From the NCBI GenBank assembly GCA_028710385.1, contig JAQTUC010000053.1:1-10269 (forward strand): a DNA stretch of 10,269 nt. The letters are read 5' to 3'. Each line of letters begins with the position of its first letter. The first letter of the stretch is position 1. This stretch comes from Candidatus Omnitrophota bacterium (GTDB lineage Bacteria; Omnitrophota; Gorgyraeia; Duberdicusellales; 4484-171). Under the pieces are notes generated by a model. It was not told where the DNA came from. It was given only the letters and a program-made list of their open reading frames with translations, and searched no databases. Position numbers and translations under genes: made by a program. This document shows positions 1 to 5,797 of this stretch, in pieces.

Positions 1-1
1 A

Positions 2-358
2 AAAGGCTACATCCTCATTGATAAAGCCCAGATAAAAAATGAAGATGAGCTCTACACCATAAGCCTTGATGCCGGAGCAGATGACGTGCAGGTTGGAGAA
101 AAGAACTATGAAATCTTCTCGGACCCTAAGGATTTTGAACAACTAAAAGAAGCACTAAAGGCAAAAAACATAAAAATGGAAGAAGCTGAAATAACAATGG
201 TGCCGAGCTCAAAGGTTAAAGTAACCGCGGCTTCTGACGCCAAACAGCTGCTTTCCCTTATTGAAGCGCTTGAAGAACAGGAAGACGTTCAAAAGGTTCA
301 TGCTAACTTTGATATCTCAGACGAGCTGCTGGAACAGATTGCAGCTGAAATGCCATAA
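2..358 (+). CDS. yebC: YebC/PmpR-family DNA-binding regulator, C-terminal part (5' truncated by window edge)
   Basis: The reading frame is open from base 2 to the stop at 356-358, so the gene begins upstream of the window and about 118 residues are visible. An in-frame GTG at 86 is not the real start, because family-like sequence (KGYILIDK, then an acidic stretch) lies before it. The visible part matches YebC domains 2 and 3: AGADDVQV, the signature AEITMVPSSKVKV, then LLSLIEALEEQEDVQKVHANFDI near the end. YebC/TACO1 proteins are cytoplasmic; members have been described as transcriptional regulators and, more recently, as translation factors acting on proline-rich or stalled sequences. The stop lies 9 bases before ruvC, and yebC next to ruvC is a common bacterial order, which supports both calls. 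The role in this organism is inferred from family only. Confidence 0.93.
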   Translation, partial: KGYILIDKAQIKNEDELYTISLDAGADDVQVGEKNYEIFSDPKDFEQLKEALKAKNIKMEEAEITMVPSSKVKVTAASDAKQLLSLIEALEEQEDVQKVHANFDISDELLEQIAAEMP

Positions 359-367
359 TTATTTAAA

Positions 368-862
368 ATGATAGTTTGCGCTGTTGATGTTGGCCTTCAG
401 GTGAACGGCTATGTTATCTGCGAAACAAAAAACACAGACATACGGCTGATAAAAGAAGGCGAGATAGCAACATCAAGGAAACAGACATTTGCGCAGAAAC
501 TTGCGTTTATATACGAAGAACTTGAAAAAGAGATAAACAAATATAAACCGCAGGTTATGACCCTTGAGAAACTTTATTCGCACTATAAGCATCCGCTGAC
601 ACTGGGGATACTTGCGCAGGTAAGGGGCGTAGTTGTTGTTCTTGCCGAGCAGAAGAAATTAAAGCTTTTTGAGTATTCGCCGACCCGTGCAAGAAAGGCT
701 TTTTTGGGAAAAGGAAGCGCTGATTCAATGCGCGTGAAAAGGATGGCAGAGAACATAACAGGAAAAAATTTTATTTCTAATCACACAGCTGACGCATTTT
801 CACTGGTTGTTGCGTATTCACACGAGGAAAAAGTAAGAAATCTGAACGTTATCATACAATGA
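368..862 (+). CDS. ruvC: Crossover junction endodeoxyribonuclease RuvC
   Basis: RuvC is the dimeric Holliday-junction resolvase that cuts the junction after RuvAB branch migration. At 164 residues the length is normal. The RNase H-like acidic site is present: D7 in AVDVGL, E67 in TLEKLY, and H139 with D142 in SNHTADAF. E. coli has Asp at the first of the last two, but His there is known in Thermus RuvC, so this is probably active. The segment SPTRARKAFLGKGSADSMRV (104-123) corresponds to the conserved region before the last catalytic residues. The usual DPG near the N-terminus is DVG here, and the sequence is overall divergent. No Shine-Dalgarno is visible before the ATG; the gap to yebC is only 9 bases, so translation is probably coupled. 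Its stop overlaps the ruvA start as ATGA (859-862). Confidence 0.92.
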   Translation: MIVCAVDVGLQVNGYVICETKNTDIRLIKEGEIATSRKQTFAQKLAFIYEELEKEINKYKPQVMTLEKLYSHYKHPLTLGILAQVRGVVVVLAEQKKLKLFEYSPTRARKAFLGKGSADSMRVKRMAENITGKNFISNHTADAFSLVVAYSHEEKVRNLNVIIQ

Positions 863-1470
863 TAGCTAAAATCCGCGGGCAACTGGTTAAAAAAGAAGAA
901 AACAAGGCAGTAGTTGATGTCGGGGGCATATGCTACGAGATCAATACGCCATCAACAGTTTCAAACCGTTTATTGAAAACTGAAACCGGAATAGTTGAAC
1001 TTGTCATATACCATTACTTCAGCATGGACCAAAATAGAGGCATTCCGGTAATGATCGGTTTCGTTGATGAACTGGAAAAAGAATTCTTTGAAAAATTTAT
1101 AAGCATTTCAGGAATTGGGCCCAAAGTTGCTCTTAAAGCTTTTGACAAGCCGATTTCGCAAATCGCCCAGGCAATAGAAGACGGCGACCTGGATTTCTTA
1201 AGAAGCCTTGAAGGAATAGGAAATCAAAAAGCAAAACAAATTATTGCAACGCTCCAGGGAAAAGTCGGCCGTTTTGCGCTGATGCCCATAGATGAATGCA
1301 AAAAAACACCGGCGAAAAAAGAAATAGTTGAAGAAGCATCAAATATTTTAAGAAGGCTTCAGTACAGCAGTAAAGAAATAGAGGAAATGGTAAAAAAGGC
1401 CCTGCACACAAAGCCGGATATAGACAATACCGAAGATCTTTTGAATGAAATCTACCGGCAGCGCAAATAA
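859..1470 (+). CDS. ruvA: Holliday junction branch migration complex subunit RuvA
   Basis: RuvA forms tetramers that hold the four-way junction flat and load the RuvB motor. The 203-residue protein has the three expected domains: an OB fold (about 1-66, starting MIAKIRGQLV with DVGGICYEI), a domain with two helix-hairpin-helix motifs (ISGIGPKVAL at 82-92 and LEGIGNQKAKQIIATLQGKV at 117-136), and a C-terminal RuvB-contacting domain (about 155-203) after a Lys-rich linker. The acidic pin loop between strands, which in E. coli carries two adjacent acids (E55, D56), reads FSMDQNRG here with a single acid (D57). The start overlaps the ruvC stop by four bases, indicating translational coupling. ruvB does not follow; scpB does. 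The family call is very secure; the pin difference is read from a by-eye alignment. Confidence 0.95.
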   Translation: MIAKIRGQLVKKEENKAVVDVGGICYEINTPSTVSNRLLKTETGIVELVIYHYFSMDQNRGIPVMIGFVDELEKEFFEKFISISGIGPKVALKAFDKPISQIAQAIEDGDLDFLRSLEGIGNQKAKQIIATLQGKVGRFALMPIDECKKTPAKKEIVEEASNILRRLQYSSKEIEEMVKKALHTKPDIDNTEDLLNEIYRQRK

Positions 1471-1482
1471 AAGGTTTTAATT

Positions 1483-2175
1483 ATGAATATGGAAAAACAG
1501 GAAAGTTTGCCGCTTGATAAGGGAAAAATAAAATCAATTGCCGAGTCTTTGCTTTTTGTAAATGAAAAGCCTATAGAAATTGATGAACTTAACGAAATAT
1601 TAAATGTTGATAAGAAAGCCATAGAGGAAGCGCTGGAAGAGCTTATAACAGACTACGCTCATATGGCAAGCGGCATAGCAATAGTAAAGGTTGCCGGAGG
1701 GTTTCAGATGTGCTCTTCGCCGGCTAATGAAATGTGGATTAAAAAAATGTACCGTGAAAGGGGAAAACAGAAACTTTCAGTACCTTCCCTGGAAACGCTG
1801 GCAATAATTTCCTATAAACAACCGATAACCAGAATGGAAATAGAATCCATACGAGGAGTAAACATAGACGGAGTAATGAAACATTTGACAGACCTTGGGC
1901 TTATAAAAATAGAAGGCCGCAAGGAAGTTCCGGGCAGGCCGTTTCTTTATGTAACCACCAGGAAATTCCTTGAATATTTCGGGCTTAACACGCTTAAAGA
2001 TCTGCCAAAGCTGGAAGATTTTATGACTTTGGCGTCCAAGGAAGAAATAACCGAAGCAAACGCAGGCGCTTTAACCGATAATGCGAAAGCATCGGAGAAA
2101 GTGCAAGCTGCGGATAATAACATAGGACCGGAAGAAAAAACTCTGGAAGAAAACAATAAAGTTACAAATAGTTAA
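1483..2175 (+). CDS. scpB: Segregation and condensation protein ScpB
   Basis: ScpB is the kite subunit of the SMC-ScpA-ScpB condensin, which organises and segregates newly replicated chromosomes. The 230-residue protein shows the two winged-helix domains: the first around 14-80 (IAESLLFVNEKPIEIDEL) and the second around 98-170. The second contains the family signature ETLAIISYKQPITRMEIESI, then RGVN, and later GRPFLYVTTRKFLEYFGL. Residues after about 183 form a charged, low-complexity tail rich in Glu, Asn and Ala, probably disordered; such tails vary widely in the family. The start is ATG 1483 with AAGG at 1471-1474; ATG at 1489 is a possible alternative that would remove two residues. scpA, often directly upstream, is absent here. 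It sits 12 bases after ruvA and 19 before metK, suggesting one transcript. Confidence 0.94.
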   Translation: MNMEKQESLPLDKGKIKSIAESLLFVNEKPIEIDELNEILNVDKKAIEEALEELITDYAHMASGIAIVKVAGGFQMCSSPANEMWIKKMYRERGKQKLSVPSLETLAIISYKQPITRMEIESIRGVNIDGVMKHLTDLGLIKIEGRKEVPGRPFLYVTTRKFLEYFGLNTLKDLPKLEDFMTLASKEEITEANAGALTDNAKASEKVQAADNNIGPEEKTLEENNKVTNS

Positions 2176-2180
2176 CGCTA

Positions 2181-2188
2181 AAGGAGGT
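2181..2188 (+). promoter_or_regulatory. Ribosome binding site of metK
   Basis: AAGGAGGT is a near-perfect match to the anti-Shine-Dalgarno sequence, 6 bases before ATG 2195. It fixes the metK start. It lies within the 19-base gap after scpB, so metK is probably translated strongly and independently of upstream genes although co-transcribed with them. Confidence 0.85.
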
Positions 2189-2194
2189 ACACTA

Positions 2195-3361
2195 ATGAAG
2201 TTCTTTTTCACATCTGAATCAGTTGCTGAAGGCCATCCGGATAAACTATGCGACCAGATTTCTGACGGGGTACTAGATGAAGTGCTTAAACACGATCCTA
2301 CCGGCAGAGTTGCATGCGAAACTTTCGTAACCATGGGCTTGCTTATGGTCGGCGGAGAAATAACAACCACAGCATATATTGATATCCATAAATTAGCGCG
2401 CGACATCATAAAACAGATAGGTTATAATGACCCTAAATACGGCTTTGATTACCACACCTGCGCAATCATTAACACAATCAACAGCCAGTCTCCTGATATC
2501 GCCCAGGGAGTAAATACAGGCGGAGCAGGCGACCAGGGCATGATGGTTGGATATGCCTGCAAGGAAACAGAAGAGCTCATGCCTCTGCCGATTGTGCTTG
2601 CGCATAAGCTGGTTAAACGCATGGCTGATGTCCGCCATGAAAATATTTTAAAATATCTGGGGCCTGACGGAAAATCTCAGGTAACAGTAGAATATCACGA
2701 CGGCCATCCCAAGAGAGTTGACTCAGTGGTTCTTGCCTGCCAGCACACAGAAGACATACTTGATCCTAAAAAAGACAGAAAAATAATCACCGAAAAAGCG
2801 CGGCAGGAAATTATTGAAACAATAGCTAAACCGATTTTAAAAGGTTACGTTGATAAAAATACCAAATATTACGTTAATGAAACCGGAAAATTCGTAATAG
2901 GCGGCCCGCAATCAGATACAGGAATGACCGGGCGTAAAATTGTAGTTGATACCTACGGAGGAATGGTTGCATCCGGCGGCGGCGCATTTAGCGGGAAAGA
3001 CCCTACAAAAGTTGACCGCTCAGCAGCCTATATGGCAAGATACGTCGCAAAAAATGTCGTTGCGGCAGGAATTGCTGACAAGTGTTTAATCCACGTTGCT
3101 TACGTAATCGGAAAAGCCGAGCCGCTTTCTGTTTTTGTTGATACCTTTGGCACGGGAAAAATTTCAGATAGCGCAATCGTTAAGTTAATAACGGAAAACT
3201 TTGACTTAACACCAAAGGGCATGATTAAAACCCTGGATTTGTTAAGGCCGATTTACCGTAAAACCGCCTGCTATGGACACTTCGGAAGGCAGGAGCCGGA
3301 ATTTAGCTGGGAACGCACAGATAAAGCAGCAGTACTTAAGAAAGCTGCGGCAAAGTTGTGA
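2195..3361 (+). CDS. metK: S-adenosylmethionine synthase (methionine adenosyltransferase)
   Basis: The enzyme makes S-adenosylmethionine from methionine and ATP, releasing phosphate and diphosphate, in the cytoplasm. The 388-residue length is normal. Hallmarks in order: SESVAEGHPDKLCDQISDG (7-25, with active-site H14 and D16), GGEITTTAYID (53-63), GGAGDQGMM (109-117), IGGPQSDTGMTGRKIVVDTY (235-254), the glycine-rich GGGAFSGKDPTKVDRS (261-276), and near the C-terminus ACYGHFGRQEPEFSWERTD. No key residue appears to be missing. The gap to scpB is too short for a SAM riboswitch, so any methionine-dependent control would have to act further upstream or otherwise. Downstream, after a hairpin-rich gap, lies ahcY, which removes the product of SAM-dependent methylation; the two form a functional pair. 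Confidence 0.98.
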   Translation: MKFFFTSESVAEGHPDKLCDQISDGVLDEVLKHDPTGRVACETFVTMGLLMVGGEITTTAYIDIHKLARDIIKQIGYNDPKYGFDYHTCAIINTINSQSPDIAQGVNTGGAGDQGMMVGYACKETEELMPLPIVLAHKLVKRMADVRHENILKYLGPDGKSQVTVEYHDGHPKRVDSVVLACQHTEDILDPKKDRKIITEKARQEIIETIAKPILKGYVDKNTKYYVNETGKFVIGGPQSDTGMTGRKIVVDTYGGMVASGGGAFSGKDPTKVDRSAAYMARYVAKNVVAAGIADKCLIHVAYVIGKAEPLSVFVDTFGTGKISDSAIVKLITENFDLTPKGMIKTLDLLRPIYRKTACYGHFGRQEPEFSWERTDKAAVLKKAAAKL

Positions 3362-3411
3362 AATGAGGCAGTAACTTTTAAAACGCGAAACGCATAAAAA
3401 AGTTGCATAGC

Positions 3412-3473
3412 CGAATTTCATCCTTGACATCTACCTAAATAAAAAATCAAGGTAAATGTCAAGGGTTAATTCG
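3412..3473 (+). repeat. Long imperfect inverted repeat (hairpin A) between metK and ahcY
   Basis: Arms 3422-3436 (CCTTGACATCTACCT) and 3450-3464 (AGGTAAATGTCAAGG) pair over 15 positions with one mismatch (3431/3455), around a 13-base A-rich loop. An outer stem, CGAATT 3412-3417 with AATTCG 3468-3473, extends it after a small internal loop. No T-run follows immediately, so as a terminator it would be imperfect; an ATTATTTTTT tract comes at 3478-3487. It could be a metK transcript end or stabiliser, a protein operator (near-palindromic), or a copy of a dispersed intergenic repeat. The structure is directly visible; the role is unknown. Confidence 0.75.
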
Positions 3474-3519
3474 CACTATTATTTTTTCTGCGCCACAATG
3501 GCTTGAAAAAATAATGTGC
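3473..3519 (+). repeat. Second imperfect hairpin (hairpin B) in the ahcY leader
   Basis: GCAC (3473-3476), a bulged T, and ATTATTTTTTC (3478-3488) pair with GAAAAAATAATGTGC (3505-3519): 15 pairs with one bulge. An inner stem, GCCA 3492-3495 with TGGC 3499-3502, closes on a three-base CAA loop. The hairpin shares base 3473 with hairpin A and ends only 5 bases before the ahcY ribosome binding site. This suggests a leader structure affecting ahcY expression, or the second half of a composite repeat. I could not match it to a known riboswitch. Confidence 0.65.
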
Positions 3520-3524
3520 TCATT

Positions 3525-3532
3525 AAAAGGAG
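3525..3532 (+). promoter_or_regulatory. Ribosome binding site of ahcY
   Basis: AAAAGGAG precedes ATG 3536 with only 3 bases between, shorter than the usual 5-9. No nearby downstream start codon would keep the conserved N-terminus, so this start stands. The site begins 5 bases after hairpin B. Confidence 0.7.
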
Positions 3533-3535
3533 TTT

Positions 3536-4792
3536 ATGAATTACGATATTAAAGACATTAATCTGGCAAAAAAAGGCGCATTAAGAATAGAGTGGGCAAA
3601 AAACGATATGCCTGTTCTAAAATTAATCAACGACAGATTCAAAAAAGAGAAACCATTAAAGGGGCTGACCATTGCTTGCTGCCTGCACGTTACAACCGAA
3701 ACAGCTCATCTTGTCCAGGTTCTAAAAGAAGGCGGGGCAAAAGTCTTCCTTTGCGCCTCAAATCCTTTGTCAACACAGGATGACGTAGCGGCATCTTTGG
3801 TAAAAAATTCAGAGATTCAGGTTTTTGCGATAAAAGGAGAAGACACTAAAACTTATTACAGCCACATAAAAGCAGTTTTAGACGCCAAACCGGACATTAC
3901 AATGGATGACGGGGCTGACCTGGTAAGCACAATACATCAACGAAACCCCAAGGAACACAGCAATATTATCGCAGGTACAGAAGAAACAACCACAGGCGTT
4001 ATACGGCTGCGCGCGTTGGCTAAAGAAGGAAAATTACGCTACCCCATAATTGCGGTTAATGATGCCCTTACCAAACATCTTTTTGACAACCGCTACGGAA
4101 CAGGGCAATCCACCATGGATGGAATAATCCGCGCAACCAATAAACTCATAGCAGGAACTAATTTTGTTATCTGCGGTTACGGCTGGTGCGGAAAAGGCCT
4201 TTCCATGCGCGCTAAAGGCCTGGGCGCTAAGGTAATAGTTGTGGAAGTCAATCCTTTACGGGCTCTTGAAGCAACTATGGATGGTTTTGATGTTATGCCG
4301 ATAAAAGACGCGGCAAAAATAGGCGATATCTTTGTAACTGTAACTGGCGATATAAATGTAATCAGGAAAGAGCACTTTATCTCAATGAAAGACGGCACAA
4401 TCGTTTCCAATACCGGGCATTTTAACGTTGAAATAGACATAAAATCGCTTGAAGCCTTAAGCAAGTCAAAAAGGCTTATAAGGGATTTTGTGGATGAATA
4501 TACTCTAAATGACGGAAAAAGGATTTTTCTCCTTGGCGAAGGAAGGCTTATAAACCTTGCTGCGGCAGAAGGGCACCCGGCTCAGGTAATGGATATGTCT
4601 TTTGCAAACCAGGCGCTAAGCGCAGAGTATGTAGCCAAAAACCATAAATGCATGGAAAAAGACGTATTTAAAGTGCCCGACGATATAGACCAAAACATCG
4701 CGGCCCTTAAATTAAAGGCAATGGGTATCGCTATAGACAAACTGACCAAAGAGCAGGAAAAGTATCTCTCTAGTTGGGAAGCAGGAACATAA
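3536..4792 (+). CDS. ahcY: Adenosylhomocysteinase (S-adenosyl-L-homocysteine hydrolase)
   Basis: This NAD-dependent cytoplasmic enzyme splits S-adenosylhomocysteine into adenosine and homocysteine, relieving product inhibition of methyltransferases. Visible landmarks: CLHVTTETAHL with H51, T53 and E55 (human H55, T57, E59); DDGADLV with D125; GTEETTTGV with E150; VNDALTKHLFDN with K180 and D184; the NAD-binding GYGWCGKG (214-221); NTGHFNVEID with H295; and EGHPAQVMDMSFANQ with H347. The 418-residue chain stops at KYLSSWEAGT and lacks the C-terminal KPxxYRY-type tail that reaches into the neighbouring subunit's NAD site in eukaryotic and many bacterial enzymes. Such tail-less forms occur in Thermotoga and archaea. 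E55, which in the human enzyme contacts the adenine amino group, argues for adenosyl- rather than inosylhomocysteine as substrate. First gene of an apparent ahcY-pfk-aldolase-ilvD run. Confidence 0.96.
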   Translation: MNYDIKDINLAKKGALRIEWAKNDMPVLKLINDRFKKEKPLKGLTIACCLHVTTETAHLVQVLKEGGAKVFLCASNPLSTQDDVAASLVKNSEIQVFAIKGEDTKTYYSHIKAVLDAKPDITMDDGADLVSTIHQRNPKEHSNIIAGTEETTTGVIRLRALAKEGKLRYPIIAVNDALTKHLFDNRYGTGQSTMDGIIRATNKLIAGTNFVICGYGWCGKGLSMRAKGLGAKVIVVEVNPLRALEATMDGFDVMPIKDAAKIGDIFVTVTGDINVIRKEHFISMKDGTIVSNTGHFNVEIDIKSLEALSKSKRLIRDFVDEYTLNDGKRIFLLGEGRLINLAAAEGHPAQVMDMSFANQALSAEYVAKNHKCMEKDVFKVPDDIDQNIAALKLKAMGIAIDKLTKEQEKYLSSWEAGT

Positions 4793-4818
4793 CTTAAAGC
4801 GCATAAGCGAGGGAAGAA

Positions 4819-5772
4819 GTGAAACGTATAGGAATTCTAACAAGAGACTGCGCAGGTATAAATGCCTGCATAAGGGCAATAGTAAGGACTGCTGATTCTT
4901 ACGGCATAGAAACCGTAGGCATTTTCAGAGGATACGAAGGCCTTATAAACGGAGAAACAAAAGTTTTTGACAGGAGAGCGGTTTCCGGAATAATAAATTC
5001 CGGAGGGACGATTTTAAAAACTGCGCGCTCAAAGCGTTTTATGACAGAAGAGGGCCAGCTAAAAGCCCTTCAAACGATAAAAGACAATAACCTTGACGGA
5101 TTAATAGTTGTAGGCGGCAACGGCTCATTAACGGCCGCGCACCTCCTGGCTTCAAAGTACGGCGTAAAAGTTATAGGCGTTCCTGCAACAATTGACAATG
5201 ATGTAAACGGAGTTGACTTGTCGGTCGGCGCAGATACTGCCGTTAATGTGGCGCTGGATGCGCTGGATAAGATACGCGACACCGCTGATTCGCTTGAACG
5301 GATATTTGTTGTTGAAGTTATGGGCAGGGACTGCGGTTACATTGCGCTTCGCGTTGCGCTTTCCGGCGGATGCGAAGAAGTGATTGTTCCTGAACGGGAT
5401 TATGACATTAATGAAATTTGCGAAGAAATAACCGAGGGCAACATCCGGGGTAAAATCAGCTGGATAATTATAGTTGCTGAAGGAAAAGCAAAAGCAGCTG
5501 ACGTGGCAGCAAAAATAACGCAAATAACAGAACTTGAAACAAGAGTGGTTGTCCTGGGCCATATCCAACGAGGAGGCAGACCCACAGCGTTTGACAGGAC
5601 TCTTGCGGCAAGATATGGAAATACAGCCGTGGAAATGCTCAAAGATGGACAAACTGACAAATGCATAGCATTAAGAAATATGGAAGTTGTGATGCTGCCG
5701 CTTGAGGAGGCGATAAAACCAAAGGATATTGAAGTTGAAACGTTTTATAGATTAATTAAAACTCTTACTTAA
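4819..5772 (+). CDS. pfkA: 6-phosphofructokinase family protein with altered nucleotide-binding site
   Basis: Family members phosphorylate fructose 6-phosphate to fructose 1,6-bisphosphate. The 317-residue chain has the short bacterial PfkA length. The sugar-phosphate and catalytic side is intact: TIDND (124-128, catalytic D126), VVEVMGRDCGY (164-174), IVAEG with E221, R242, and LGHIQRGGRP with H248 and R251. The ATP side is not. The usual SGGDAPGMNA loop is ILTRDCAGINA, two residues shorter and without the glycine pair. The GGDGS motif, whose Asp coordinates Mg in E. coli (D103), is GGNGS (N101). Residue 123 before TIDND is Ala, not the Lys typical of PPi-dependent enzymes. It starts at GTG 4819 after GAGG (4809-4812), 26 bases after ahcY. 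Family membership is certain; donor specificity or even activity is open. Confidence 0.88.
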   Translation: MKRIGILTRDCAGINACIRAIVRTADSYGIETVGIFRGYEGLINGETKVFDRRAVSGIINSGGTILKTARSKRFMTEEGQLKALQTIKDNNLDGLIVVGGNGSLTAAHLLASKYGVKVIGVPATIDNDVNGVDLSVGADTAVNVALDALDKIRDTADSLERIFVVEVMGRDCGYIALRVALSGGCEEVIVPERDYDINEICEEITEGNIRGKISWIIIVAEGKAKAADVAAKITQITELETRVVVLGHIQRGGRPTAFDRTLAARYGNTAVEMLKDGQTDKCIALRNMEVVMLPLEEAIKPKDIEVETFYRLIKTLT

Positions 5773-5785
5773 AAAAATAAACCTT

Positions 5786-5793
5786 AAAGGAGG
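5786..5793 (+). promoter_or_regulatory. Ribosome binding site of the aldolase-like gene
   Basis: AAAGGAGG lies 4 bases before ATG 5798 and fixes its start. It fills most of the 25-base gap after the phosphofructokinase gene, supporting co-transcription with separate, strong translation. Confidence 0.8.
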
Positions 5794-5797
5794 AAAA

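Noticed and set aside
86..88. GTG at 86 as the start of a 90-residue gene
   Set aside because: The frame is open back to base 2 and the upstream residues align with YebC, so it is an internal codon of a truncated gene.
2176..2194. SAM riboswitch upstream of metK
   Set aside because: The gap after scpB is only 19 bases and mostly ribosome binding site; there is no room for any known SAM aptamer.
3242..3430. Reverse-strand 62-codon ORF across the metK end
   Set aside because: It mostly shadows metK in antisense, runs into the inverted repeat, and its translation has no recognisable features.
3424..3452. TTGACA inside hairpin A as a -35 box for ahcY
   Set aside because: At spacings of 16-18 bases the candidate -10 is ATCAAG, TCAAGG or CAAGGT, none resembling TATAAT. 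The hexamer is better explained as part of the inverted repeat.
3477..3482. TATTAT as a -10 box for an ahcY promoter
   Set aside because: No -35-like hexamer lies 16-18 bases upstream, and the bases belong to hairpin B. Possible but not supported.
3362..3535. SAH riboswitch before ahcY
   Set aside because: The region is AT-rich and lacks the GC-rich conserved SAH aptamer core I know; the hairpins seen do not match its layout.
5152..5652. Reverse-strand 166-codon ORF inside the phosphofructokinase gene
   Set aside because: It is fully antisense to a clear conserved gene, its translation resembles no family I know, and it is Cys/Phe/Asn-rich in the way shadow frames often are.
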